Program-made: the position numbers and the translations under genes
In this document: positions 23,394 through 33,249 of the stretch, piece after piece
Position numbering within the stretch: the stretch's first letter is position 1
Layout of the letters: each line of letters begins with the position of its first letter
Source: Trichosporon coremiiforme
Taxonomy: Eukaryota; Basidiomycota; Tremellomycetes; Trichosporonales; Trichosporonaceae
Assembly: GCA_039545355.1 (NCBI GenBank)
Contig: BCJJ01000007.1
Location: 1,054,001-1,118,000, forward strand
Direction: 5' to 3'
DNA: 64,000 nucleotides
Notes under the pieces: generated by a model
Seen by the model: only the letters and a program-made list of their open reading frames with translations
Told to the model about the DNA's origin: nothing
Database searches by the model: none

Positions 23394-26300
23394 ATGATGC
23401 CCGTGGGCACCAGGGCGCTATTCGCCTCGACCAGGCAGCTGCTGAGGCGACCGTACTCGACTGCCAAACCCCCGCCGCCCTCAGGGTCAGGCGGCAGCGG
23501 CAACGGCAACGGCAATGGACGCGACAGCTCCGAGCTCACTGGCGCCGCCAAGCTGTTCGCAGACGCCATGCAGGAGGAGGCCGCTGAGAATGCGAACGCT
23601 ACGAAGAAGCGGGACGGCTCTCGTGACCATCTTGTGGCGGACCAGGGCCCGATCTGGACCGGCGACGAGTCAACTCACGACGCCGTGCTCCGCATGCTGA
23701 TGGACTCGCACAAGCCGCCGCGCACCGGCGAGGGAATCAAGCCGACTGCGGCCGACGAGCGGATCAAGGCATGGATGAAGAACCTGGACATGACGCCGCG
23801 TGAGCCGGTCGTCAAGAACAAGGACGACATCTACCTGCACTCGTCAACGCCACTGGCCAACCCGCACCGCACCAAGATCCCGCCGCACCTGCACAAGCCG
23901 TGGCACGCGACGTACACTGGCGACAACACGATCGCAGCCCCGCCACAGGTCAAGTACGGTGCCTTCGACAAGAAGCGGATGAGCGATTTCGACAACATGC
24001 TAGAGCTGAAGCTACCACCGAACGCCGACGGATCACGCAAGGCCAAGGTCCGCGACGCTCGCAAGACGCATCTGCTCCAGGGTCGTCTAGAGGGTGCACG
24101 TGAGGGTTCTATCGATTACAGGCTCGGCATCAAGGACGGCGACGCGACGAATCTCGGCTCGGAGGGCGAGGAGGACTACTCTTCCTTCCGTGGAAACAGG
24201 CAACGGCGCGGCGCATCGGTGCTCGGCGCTTCCAAGGGTGGCGCCAGCGGCATGCGCGCGTGGGACGGTCTCATCGAGGAGCGCATTCAGCGCGCAAAGG
24301 GTGGGCTTTGGGTCATGCTCTACAGGCTGACATCAGACGCCGGCGCTTTCAAGGTTAACAGCTTCCGTGGCGCACCGCTGGCCAAGGACGAGAACGAGCG
24401 CAATCCCTTCATGACGACGGGTGACTTCTTTATGTAAGTTGCTACTATTGCTGTGAGCTGACGTCAGGAACCGTATCGTGAAGCGCCAGGGTGCTCTCCC
24501 GCCTTGGATTGAGCTGCAGAACCAGGTCGAGAACGACCTCCGCAACTTCCGTAATCTGCTCAAGGACTCGTACGTGCGCCAAGTGGCTCGCAACGTTCTC
24601 GCAACGCATACTCTGTCAACTCTCCCGCCGAAGGACCGCATCCCCGGCCGGGATGAGGCGTGGGAGGCGCGCGAGCACAGCTTCCACGAGGAGAACGTCC
24701 GCCAACTGAACAACCTGATCAGAAAGATGAACGCGCAGGCACCGATGCCGAGCCGGAAAGGTCTCGTCGTGCTCGAGAAGGAGCTCGAGGCTGTGCGCGG
24801 CGACGTGCTTCGGGAAGCGGCATGGGACCTGGTTCAGAAGCGCGCAGCCGACGCGGAGAAGGAGCCTCAGACCAAGAGCTCGCCGTTCCTTCGCTCGCTC
24901 GACAGCCCGACCGCGCCGCAGGGGCGCATCGGACGTGCGCTCGCCGCACTTGCCTCCGGCGGTATGGGCGGAGACGGCCATGCCGGCTTCAACGGGTCCA
25001 ACACGCTGTCCTCGCCTGGCCACCAGCACAACCACCAGGCTGGCGGCGGTCTTGGTCTCATCTTGCTTGTTGCCCTTGGTGTTGCTGCGCTGCTCTACTT
25101 TAAGAAGCCGGTCCACGCCCAAGAGTTCCACTTTAGTGACCTGATTCCTGTTCGCGAGGAGGAACAGGAGGAGGAGGAACAGTACCCGATCTCGTCACCT
25201 AACGAGGAGTTTGTCGGCATCATCGGCACGATCCGAAAGTACATCATCGAGCCGTTCTTCACGTTCCTGCGTTTCATCCACCTCGCTCTGCTCTTCGGTC
25301 CCGTCATTCTAACCGCCCCTATGCTGATGGTCGGCTCTACCCCTCGGAAACGCGGGCGAGGTGCCGTTGCCGACGCCGAGGACAACTGGGGCGCACTGTG
25401 GTGGTACTCCTTCCTTGTGAGGCAGATGGAACGCGCCGGCCCGTCCTTCATCAAGCTGGGTCAGTGGGCTGCATCGCGTACGGACCTTTTCCCGGCCGCG
25501 CTGTGCGAGAAGATGTCCAAACTGCACTCGAACAACAACCCGCACAAGTTCAAACACACGAAGAAGGTCATCGAGCGCGCGTTCGGCATGCCGATGTCTG
25601 AGATCTTTGAGGAGTTTGACGAGAAGCCGATTGGATGCGGCGCCATCGCTCAGGTATACCGTGCCAAGCTGAGGCCTGAGATCCTCACGAAGACCCCGGC
25701 CGAGGCCGAGGAGCTCGTCGAGCGCATGGCGGATCAGACTGGCGATGAGCGTATCGTGACGTCCGTCGCGATCAAAGTCCTCCACCCGCGCGTGGCCAAG
25801 ACTGTCCGCCGCGACATTGCGATCATGAGCGTGTTCGCCAACTTCATCAATCTGTTCCCGGGCATGGAGTGGATCTCTCTCCCGGAAGAAGTGAACGCGT
25901 TCTCGGGTATGATGACGCAACAGCTTGACCTGCGCGTCGAGGCGAACAACCTCGACACGTTCCAGAAGAACTTTGCAAAGCGCGGCAACCTCGTCACGTT
26001 CCCGAAGGCGATCCGGCTCGACCGCGGCAACGGCGACCCAGACTACCAGAAGGACGTCCTGGTCGAGGAGTACGAGGACGCGCTGCCGCTCAAGTACTTC
26101 CTCTCTAACGGAGGGGGCCCCTTCGATGCTGAGATGGCCAACATTGGACTCGACGCCTTCCTCGAGATGCTCCTGCTCGACAACTTCACCCACGGCGACC
26201 TGCATCCGGGTAACATCATGGTACGCTTTGTGAAACCGGTACAGGGGCACATCATCGGCCCCTTCCTGCAGCGGTTACAGGGCAAGAAGCCGGCGAAGGA

Positions 26301-26997
26301 AAAGGGCAGCGACATTCCGACCGAGTCCAAGTCCGAGACGGAACTCGTGCACGAGCTCAAGGGACTGGCTCACGACAGGATCGCGTGGCTGGCACGCCTC
26401 GATGAGCTGAACGAGCAGGGCTACATCCCCCAGCTCATCTTCATTGACGCGGGACTTGTGACCAGTCTGTCAGAGAAGAACAGGCGCGACTTCCTCGACC
26501 TCTTCCAGGCGATCGCCGAGTTTGACGGCTACAAGGCCGGCACGCTCATGGTTGAGCGCTGTCGCCGCCCGGACCTCGCGATCGACGAGGAGCTCTTCGC
26601 GCTTAAGATCCAGCATCTGGTCCTAAACGTGAAGTCGAAAACGTTCAGTCTCGCCAAGATTCGCATCTCGGACGTGCTTTCCGCCGTCCTGACCGCCGTG
26701 CGACAGCACCACGTCAAGCTCGAGGGCGACTTCGTGAACACAATCATCTCCATCCTGCTGCTCGAGGGTATCGGCCGACAACTGAACCCGAACATGGACC
26801 TGTTCCAGAGTGCGCTCCCCATCCTGCGACAGCTTGGAAAGCAGATGGGCACGTCTGGAGAGATTGCGAGAGTACCAAAGGGCAATCTCTGGGCCATGGT
26901 CAAGGTGTGGGTCTGGGCCGAGTTGCGCGGCACGCTTGGCCAGACGAACGAGATGGACAAGTGGATGAAGTACGACTGGTTCAGTCCCGATATTTAG
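23394..26997 (+). CDS. Mitochondrial DUF1992 (DNAJC28-type) and ABC1/ADCK2 (Cqd1-like) atypical kinase fusion
   Basis: Exons 23394-24300, 24337-24433 and 24468-26997 join to 1177 residues; the introns are 36 and 34 nt. The basic N-terminus (GTRALFASTRQLLRRPYST) looks like a mitochondrial presequence. Residues 60-400 match the whole fungal DUF1992/DNAJC28-like protein: WTGDESTHDAVLRMLMDSHK, LIEERIQRAK, KVNSFRGAPLAKDENE and IVKRQGALPPWIELQNQV. A Gly/His linker and one membrane segment (about 529-546) follow. Then comes an ABC1 kinase-like domain with KLGQ (about 663), CGAIAQVYRAKL, VAIKVLHPRV, HGDLHPGN (about 910) and IDAGL in place of DFG. The sequence SFIKLGQWAASRTDLFP is of the ADCK2/YPL109C (Cqd1) type, an inner-membrane protein affecting coenzyme Q distribution and lipid balance. 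The frame is open across the linker, so one polypeptide is likely. MMP offers two adjacent start codons. Confidence 0.87.
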
Positions 26998-27248
26998 ATG
27001 ACTGCGAGTTGGAGTATCATAGACAGGGTGTACAATTTTATAGAACGTTGTTCCGGCATGCAAACCGTAGACTTATGCGTAGGGCCGCCGAAGGCGGTCG
27101 AGCATGGCTTGTCTCCATCCTCCGTCGTTCTCTGCCTGTTCACCGAAGTGGAGGCAAGGAACCAAACAGATGGTGCCTGAATCGCTGATTTTTCTGTCTC
27201 CCCATCAACGATCGGCAATTTCCCTCCACCACCCACACCACTACAATC

Positions 27249-28841
27249 ATGCCCGAGTTCGACGGCGCCGACCTCATCGCCGGGCTCAAGGCGAACGCCT
27301 GCACGATCGCCGATGAGCTCTTCACCCTAGCTCCGATTGAGGGAATGGGCAACGGCGCCCTGGCGTCAGCCGACATTGCCAGTGGAACGGCCCTGTTCTC
27401 GATCCCCTCGTCCTACCTGCTCTCGGAACACACGTCGACTCTCTCCTCGCACATCAAGCCTGAAGACTGGAACAAGCTAGAGGGGGGATGGACGCGTCTC
27501 ATTCTAGCGCTCATGTGGGAAGACGCGAGGAGTGACAGTCCCTGGCGCGCATATCTTGATGCGATGCCTGCCGAGTTCACGACGCCGATGTGGTGGCCCT
27601 CCTCCGACCTGGGTCTGTTGAAGGGAACGGACATCGAGGACCGTATCGGCCGCGCATCCGCTGATGCCGACTATGACGAGCGCGTCGCGCCCCTGATCGC
27701 GCAGTATCCCCAGGTGTTTGTCGGTGATTTCTCCAAGGAGTCTTATCACCGCCAAGGGAGCCGCGTGCTCAGCCGCAGCTTCACTGTGCCCCGAGCTCGT
27801 GTCGATGCCGTTTACCGCAAGGAGGTCGAGGAGAAAGAGACCAACAGTGATGACAGCGACGAGGACGACGACGAGGAACAGGTCGCCGTCATGGTACCCA
27901 TGGCGGATATGCTCAATGCGGCTTATGAGATGGACAATGCGCGTCTCTTCAGCCCCGACGAGGATGAGGACGAGGAAGATGACGATGACGAGGAGAAGGA
28001 AGACGGCGAGGAGCAGGGAGACGTGAGCATGCGCTCGGCCGCTTCGGCGAAGAAGGCGAGCGACGACGCGTACACGATGACGACGACGCAGGACATCAAG
28101 GCCGGCGAGCAGATCGTAAGTCCTCTTCCTACCCTCCAGTATTCCAACTCGCCCCGACCTCAAGCTGACGAACAGTACAACACCTACTCGTCTCCGTGCA
28201 ACTCGGAGCTCCTGCGGAAATACGGCCACGTCGATCTGCTCCCCTTTCCGTCCTCTTTCGCCTCGACTCTCCCGTCCTCAGTCCGCCCAGACTTGGGCGG
28301 AAACGCAGGCGACGAGGTGGAGCTTTCCGGCGACCTCGTCCTCCGCTCCATCGCGCAGCATCTCCGGAAACCGATTGAGTTTGACGACGACGGACGCCCG
28401 AACGCGCCCTACGACGAGCGCCTCGAGGCCTGGCTCGAGGACGCCGACGACACGTTCGTCCTCACGCTCGATCCCTCGGACTCGGTCCCGGACGAGCTCG
28501 TGTCGTTCGTGCGTCTCTTCCTCGAAGACTCGGAGTGGGAAAGGACAAGGTCCAAGGGAAAGATGCCCAAACCGTCCCCTACTGAGGAAGCGCTTAGTGT
28601 CATTGACGCGGCTATCGGAGCGAGGTTGGCCAAGTATGACCAGGAAGGTCTGGAGGGGGACGCAGAGGTCGTGGAGAAGGGAGAGAGGGGGAGCAATGCG
28701 CACAATGCGGCTGTGGTGAGATTGGGCGAGAAGAGGTGTCTTGTCCTTGGCAGGAATCGGGTGGCGGAGATGAAGAGGGAGCTGAAGAAGAGAAGGATCG
28801 CGGAGAGGAAGGAGCAGAGGGAGGCTAAGAGGAGGCGATAG
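27249..28841 (+). CDS. SET-domain protein-lysine methyltransferase (RKM4/SETD6 group)
   Basis: Exons 27249-28115 and 28176-28841 give 510 residues. The 60-nt segment between them is a multiple of three without a stop, so an unspliced frame is open, but GTAAGT, CTGACGAACAG and the restored motif GEQI-YNTYSS show an intron. The SET parts are split as in this group: NGALASADIASGTALFSIP at the start, MVPMADMLNAAYEMDNARLF, then GEQIYNTYSSPCNSELLRKYG with the catalytic Tyr region, followed by a Rubisco-LSMT-like substrate-binding domain. Yeast Rkm4 methylates Lys55 of ribosomal protein L42; SETD6 methylates other substrates, so the exact target is inferred. Two acidic insertions (about residues 198-213 and 235-260) and a basic tail (KKRRIAERKEQREAKRRR) suggest nuclear entry. 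Confidence 0.86.
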   Translation: MPEFDGADLIAGLKANACTIADELFTLAPIEGMGNGALASADIASGTALFSIPSSYLLSEHTSTLSSHIKPEDWNKLEGGWTRLILALMWEDARSDSPWRAYLDAMPAEFTTPMWWPSSDLGLLKGTDIEDRIGRASADADYDERVAPLIAQYPQVFVGDFSKESYHRQGSRVLSRSFTVPRARVDAVYRKEVEEKETNSDDSDEDDDEEQVAVMVPMADMLNAAYEMDNARLFSPDEDEDEEDDDDEEKEDGEEQGDVSMRSAASAKKASDDAYTMTTTQDIKAGEQIVSPLPTLQYSNSPRPQADEQYNTYSSPCNSELLRKYGHVDLLPFPSSFASTLPSSVRPDLGGNAGDEVELSGDLVLRSIAQHLRKPIEFDDDGRPNAPYDERLEAWLEDADDTFVLTLDPSDSVPDELVSFVRLFLEDSEWERTRSKGKMPKPSPTEEALSVIDAAIGARLAKYDQEGLEGDAEVVEKGERGSNAHNAAVVRLGEKRCLVLGRNRVAEMKRELKKRRIAERKEQREAKRRR

Positions 28842-29221
28842 AGTAGGGGTGTATGCATAGATGCTTCCATGCGCGTGACGGCGTCCTGGCCGGGCTGGAA
28901 AAGGGAGAGACAGACGTGTGGCAGCCTCAACGGAGCCCTCGCTCACCCTCGTGGTACCTACTGCACCTCATTTCGCTCGCTCGCTCAGCTCGCTCGTTGC
29001 TGATAGCTACACATGCATGACACACTGTCCGTTACAACTACAGGTATCTCCGACAATTCCAGCAGGTATGTTAGACACTAGATTAGGCATCCCCCTTCTC
29101 TTGTTGCTGGCCCAGCCAGTTTCCTCCTCCTCGCATTCCACTCTCTCCTAGCCGCCCTCGCCGCCCCGCTCCCTACATCAGAAGCCATGCAGCCTCGCTG
29201 CCTGCGGCAGCTCAGCTGGGC
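28842..29221. other. Convergent 3' region, SET gene and RING gene
   Basis: Faces two stop codons; 3' untranslated sequence only, as far as I can see. Confidence 0.55.
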
Positions 29222-30787
29222 TCAGATCCACCCCCCACGCTCCCCCTCATCCCCAACAGAAACCCACAGCCGCTTCGCCTCGTCCTCATCGCTCATCCGC
29301 CTCAAAACAGCGAGGCAAGCCAGATCCCTCCGACACATGGGACACGTGCTTGCGGCCGGATTGTGGCGCGCGAGCCAGGTTCCAAGGCAGGAAGAATGGT
29401 ACATGTGTCCGCAGGGCGTGAGCACTGCCTCGTCGGCAGAGTCGTAGTCGTCCTGGCAGATGGCGCAGGCCGTCTCGACCTCGGCGTCCCAGCTGATCTT
29501 CGCGGGAAGCTCGATATTGTCCATCATACCGCCGGGGACTGTCTCTGCGTTGCTCGCGGAGTGAGAGGCCGCGGAACTCGCCCCACCCGCGTGCGCGCAC
29601 AGCTCCGAATAGACCACCTTCTGGATCACCTTTTCGGCCAGCCTCTTCTTCTCCTCTGGCGCCAAGCGCCCGACGGCATCGAGCGCGTCGCGCGCCGCCT
29701 GCCGCTTCTCGTCCTCGTTCAATCCGTCGAGCCGGGCGGGCAGACGACGGCGGCTGAAGGCGTATCGGGCAAATTCGGGGGGTACCGCGATCAAGGTGTA
29801 CGGGTCTCCGCGGGCGTAAGCGTAGTAGCCCCTCTCGAGCGCACTGCCGAACGGAGTGGCGGCGGGGTTGTACGAAGAGTGAAAGTGAGAGGAGGACGAG
29901 GCATGCGAGTGCGACGGGGGAGGTGCGTGCGCATGGGACGGCGGAGGCGCGACGGAACCGTAGATCCGACGCTCGAAGGCTGCGAGTCGCTCGGCGGGGG
30001 AGCGGAGACGCGCCTGGGCCGCGGCCAAGGGCGAGTGGGCCGAACTCGATCCCGGAGAGGGGGCGGGCGGAGGGCCGGTGCGACGAGTGTACATTCCCGT
30101 CATGTCCCAGTTGGGCTCGAAGCTGCTCGAGCTAGCCAGTCCCGAGGAACTACTCTCAGACCCACTGTTGGGCCCACTGCCGGTGACGCTGCTGGGCCCG
30201 GCCTCGAAGAGCGACGACGGGTCCAGAGCCTCGGGGTTGCGGCGGCGCAGAGGCTCATACCGGCTCAGGTAGGGACGGTCGGTGCCACGCTCGAGCCGCT
30301 CGATCCGCTCGGCGCGAGCGGCGAGGAGGGCGTCACGCACGGCCTGCGGCGACGAGGCGGCGTACATGCTCTCCCTGCGGGGGACTGTGTTCGGGTTCCA
30401 CCTGGCAGGAGGACCGGTGTGCGGGTCCAAACTGCCGAGCTCATTCATGCTCCATCCCGCCAGACGCTCGTGCACTTCGCTGTTGGACTCGTACCGGCCC
30501 CCATTGACTGAGTATGGGTTCCGGCCCATGCCGTAGGGCACGTAGCTGCGTGGCGGGAGCTCGTAGTCCATCGCCATGGGCTCCGTGCGGGAGCTGCTTG
30601 GGCTCGCGTCCGTGGCAGCAAAGTAGTTCTGGGCGGGAGAGGGGGAGGGCGGCGAGACGTCTCGAGACGAACTGCCCGAGCCGGACGCAGTCGGCGTCTG
30701 CGTGCGTCTCTTAGACGCAGAGTCGGGACTGGCGGCACGCTTGCGCCGCGGCGAGTCGCGCATGTCCTCTACGCGGGGGTCGTCCAT
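29222..30787 (-). CDS. RING-H2 finger protein, probable E3 ubiquitin ligase
   Basis: A single exon of 521 residues. The C-terminal RING (about residues 435-485) reads CAICQDDYD, then TPCGHMYHSSCLGTWL and CPMCRRDL, giving the C3H2C3 zinc ligand order. The N-terminal 400 residues are Ser/Pro/Arg-rich and disordered, with a basic cluster SPRRKRAASP near the start that could act as a nuclear signal. A more ordered helical part (about 345-395, KRQAARDALDAVGRLAPEEKKRLAEKVIQ) precedes the RING. RING-H2 proteins pass ubiquitin from an E2 to a substrate; the substrate is unknown. No membrane segment. I do not recognise a named orthologue. Confidence 0.82.
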   Translation of the reverse strand: MDDPRVEDMRDSPRRKRAASPDSASKRRTQTPTASGSGSSSRDVSPPSPSPAQNYFAATDASPSSSRTEPMAMDYELPPRSYVPYGMGRNPYSVNGGRYESNSEVHERLAGWSMNELGSLDPHTGPPARWNPNTVPRRESMYAASSPQAVRDALLAARAERIERLERGTDRPYLSRYEPLRRRNPEALDPSSLFEAGPSSVTGSGPNSGSESSSSGLASSSSFEPNWDMTGMYTRRTGPPPAPSPGSSSAHSPLAAAQARLRSPAERLAAFERRIYGSVAPPPSHAHAPPPSHSHASSSSHFHSSYNPAATPFGSALERGYYAYARGDPYTLIAVPPEFARYAFSRRRLPARLDGLNEDEKRQAARDALDAVGRLAPEEKKRLAEKVIQKVVYSELCAHAGGASSAASHSASNAETVPGGMMDNIELPAKISWDAEVETACAICQDDYDSADEAVLTPCGHMYHSSCLGTWLARHNPAASTCPMCRRDLACLAVLRRMSDEDEAKRLWVSVGDEGERGGWI

Positions 30788-33034
30788 CGTGTAAGAGTGC
30801 AGTTACGAAGTGGTCTAGTTTGTAAGAAAGATTCTCTATTCTTGGCGGCCGTGTGGGGTCGGGTCTTAGCGCACTGAGTCGGCGGCGGCGATCGGGGTGA
30901 TTGCCGATCGGCGGGCGGTGTGACGCTGGGCGAAGTGACGGTGAGACAGAGAGATTTGATCTTGTGATGAATGGGTGTTACCCGTCTGCTCGTTGCGTAG
31001 ACAAGTGGGTAGGAGGGCGAAAGACAGCTGCAGGTTGGTGGGAAGCCAGTGCGCCCGTTTGCGCTGATAAGCGAGTGCGCCGGCCGGTGGGGGAGTGGCG
31101 TGCTAAGCTAAGCACGTCTAGCTTCTCGGCGGTGTCCGGTCCGGTTACCGTAGCCAGTGTTCGGGAGGGCGACGGGATTGCGAGCGGCGTGAGCGGTGTT
31201 CAGTCCAAGTCTAGCGATGGTCCGGCAGTGCAAGTGTAACTGCGACGAATGCGGCGATGCGAAGAGCTTTGCGAAAGGACGGGGAAATGTCCCACCAGAG
31301 AAGGTTGCGTGCGTCGTCGGTCGGTCGTTGTCTGGGAACCCAACCTCCACTGTGGAGTAAGGGGGATTGCGGGGTCAGGACCGCTGGATCTCAGGACTAG
31401 GCCTGGTTGTGGCCGCACTCCGCCGGGTGGAAGGGGTGGGTGGCGTGCCGAAGGGGGAATAAGCGGCTACCTCGTGGTATCGATGCTTAGTCCTCGCCGT
31501 GGTCGGGGGAGAGGTCGAGCAGTCGAGTCGAGAGCAGTGAAGGAGGCAGTAGCGGTGAGAACGACGCAGAGTGCGGTTCTTCAAAGCGTGCGAGTGGGCG
31601 ACTGAGTGAGGGGTGGTAATTACCGGTCTCGGTCGTCGGTGCGCTGGTGTGTTGCCCGGTGTCGATCAGGGGCTGCTCAGGACTCGGCCTTGGTGGACAA
31701 CGTCGAGAAAAATAAAGAGGAGAATGGGGGATGATGCACAAGAGAGAATGAGTTTGGTTCGATGAACAAAGAGAGGTGTGCGACCGAGTGTGCCATGAGT
31801 CATACCATGCACCTGACCTGACTGACTTGGGTGCACATTGGCGCACACCTACTCTCACTGCGGGGAGCTCGCACCGATGCGGGGACCGATGAACCGATGA
31901 AGCGATGCACCGGGTGACCTCCTGACCAGAGTTAGTGCGCCTTCCTGACTGCAGTAGCAGTAGGCGCAAGCACACGCCCCGTTCCGAGCCAGAGGGACAT
32001 CCCGTGGCCGAGGCAAAAAGCGACTCCCCACCTCATTCTGCATTCTGCATTCTGCATGACATCGACATCGCTTGGCATCAGGTAATGGGCGCGCCAGAGA
32101 GTTGGCTCCTGTGGGCACAGTAGTTCTGCGGGCTCCTTGAGTTTCCTTTCGCTCCACCGATCCCCTGGCTTCCGCGGCTCATAACCCATGCGGTTATTCA
32201 TTCTGCATATCTGCTGACCACAATGACCAAAAAGGCTCACTCGAATTCCGCAATTGCTACTCAGTCAAGGTCCACTCGCGGAGAAGAGAGTAGGAGCCCG
32301 CTGGCTCCCCGCTTGCTTGCGGCTACCCCGACGACGTCGGTGTGTCGGGCCATTTTCCAGCCTGCGCGCCTCTTATCCCGCTAGCCGCGAGCTTGACGAG
32401 CCTGACGAAACCTTCCATACTATATCCAGACCTGACCTACGCGATCCCGGATACCGACCCCGGGTCCTAAGGTCCACCACGTCCACTAGGTCCACAGAGT
32501 CTGGAACCAACAACTCAGTCAACTCAGCCGGCGTGCCGCATATTCCGCACACTGCAGAGCTTAACGCGACTCTTTTGAACCCGATTGCATCTGTTCGTCA
32601 TAAGCCGTCGTCATTCTCTAGGCACTCCAGGCACTCGAAGGCACCTTCATTGTTTGAGAACGCCGCTCGATCACTTCTTCTCCGCCCAACGCATCGCGAT
32701 TCGCCATGCTAATCAGCCACAGAAGCTTGTTGCATTTCGCTTTTGCATTGTAGTGATTGCTTTAGGAACCAAAGCGAGCTGCTCTTCACACATCACTTGA
32801 TAGCACTGCTGCCACGCTTCGCTTAACGCTGAAGCGACATTCGCACCGCTCGCTTCCCTCGCAGTGCTGCTTGCGCAGATACACACGTTGCATGCCAAAT
32901 TATAAAGGAGGGGAATCGCGAGCCGCTCGATATATGTTAAAGGAATAAATAGTCCACAAGAAAGAGGGAAAAGTGTCACACACAATAGTGCACGCTCACG
33001 CCAAGAGAGTGAAGAGATAAGAGAGATAGGTGTC

Positions 33035-33106
<72 letters not shown>

Positions 33107-33249
33107 GGAGAGAAAAGAGAGATAAGGCGTGAGCGTGGGTGTCGTCCCGAGTCGTTATCGTGTCGCGGGCGTCGCGGGCGACGCTATCGGCGGCGTGGAT
33201 GTCACGGCCGCCGACGCACCCTGCGGTTGCGTCTCAGGTGCACCTCCGG
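30788..33249. other. Long intergenic region upstream of RING gene
   Basis: No gene recognised on either strand. It holds the RING promoter at the left, the Kelch gene 3' region at the right and a (GA)n microsatellite. A short tandem ATTCTGC repeat sits near 32036-32056. Open frames of up to 160 codons lack domain motifs and show no consistent codon preference. Confidence 0.6.
33039..33099 (+). repeat. (GA)n microsatellite
   Basis: About 30 perfect GA units, flanked by further imperfect GA-rich sequence. It lies about 150 bases past the Kelch gene stop, so probably in or near its 3' untranslated region, where it would read as CU repeats in the RNA. Confidence 0.95.

Noticed and set aside
25309..26250. 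A 313-codon minus-strand frame with Leu/Val/Arg-rich content
   Set aside because: Antisense shadow of the ABC1 kinase domain.
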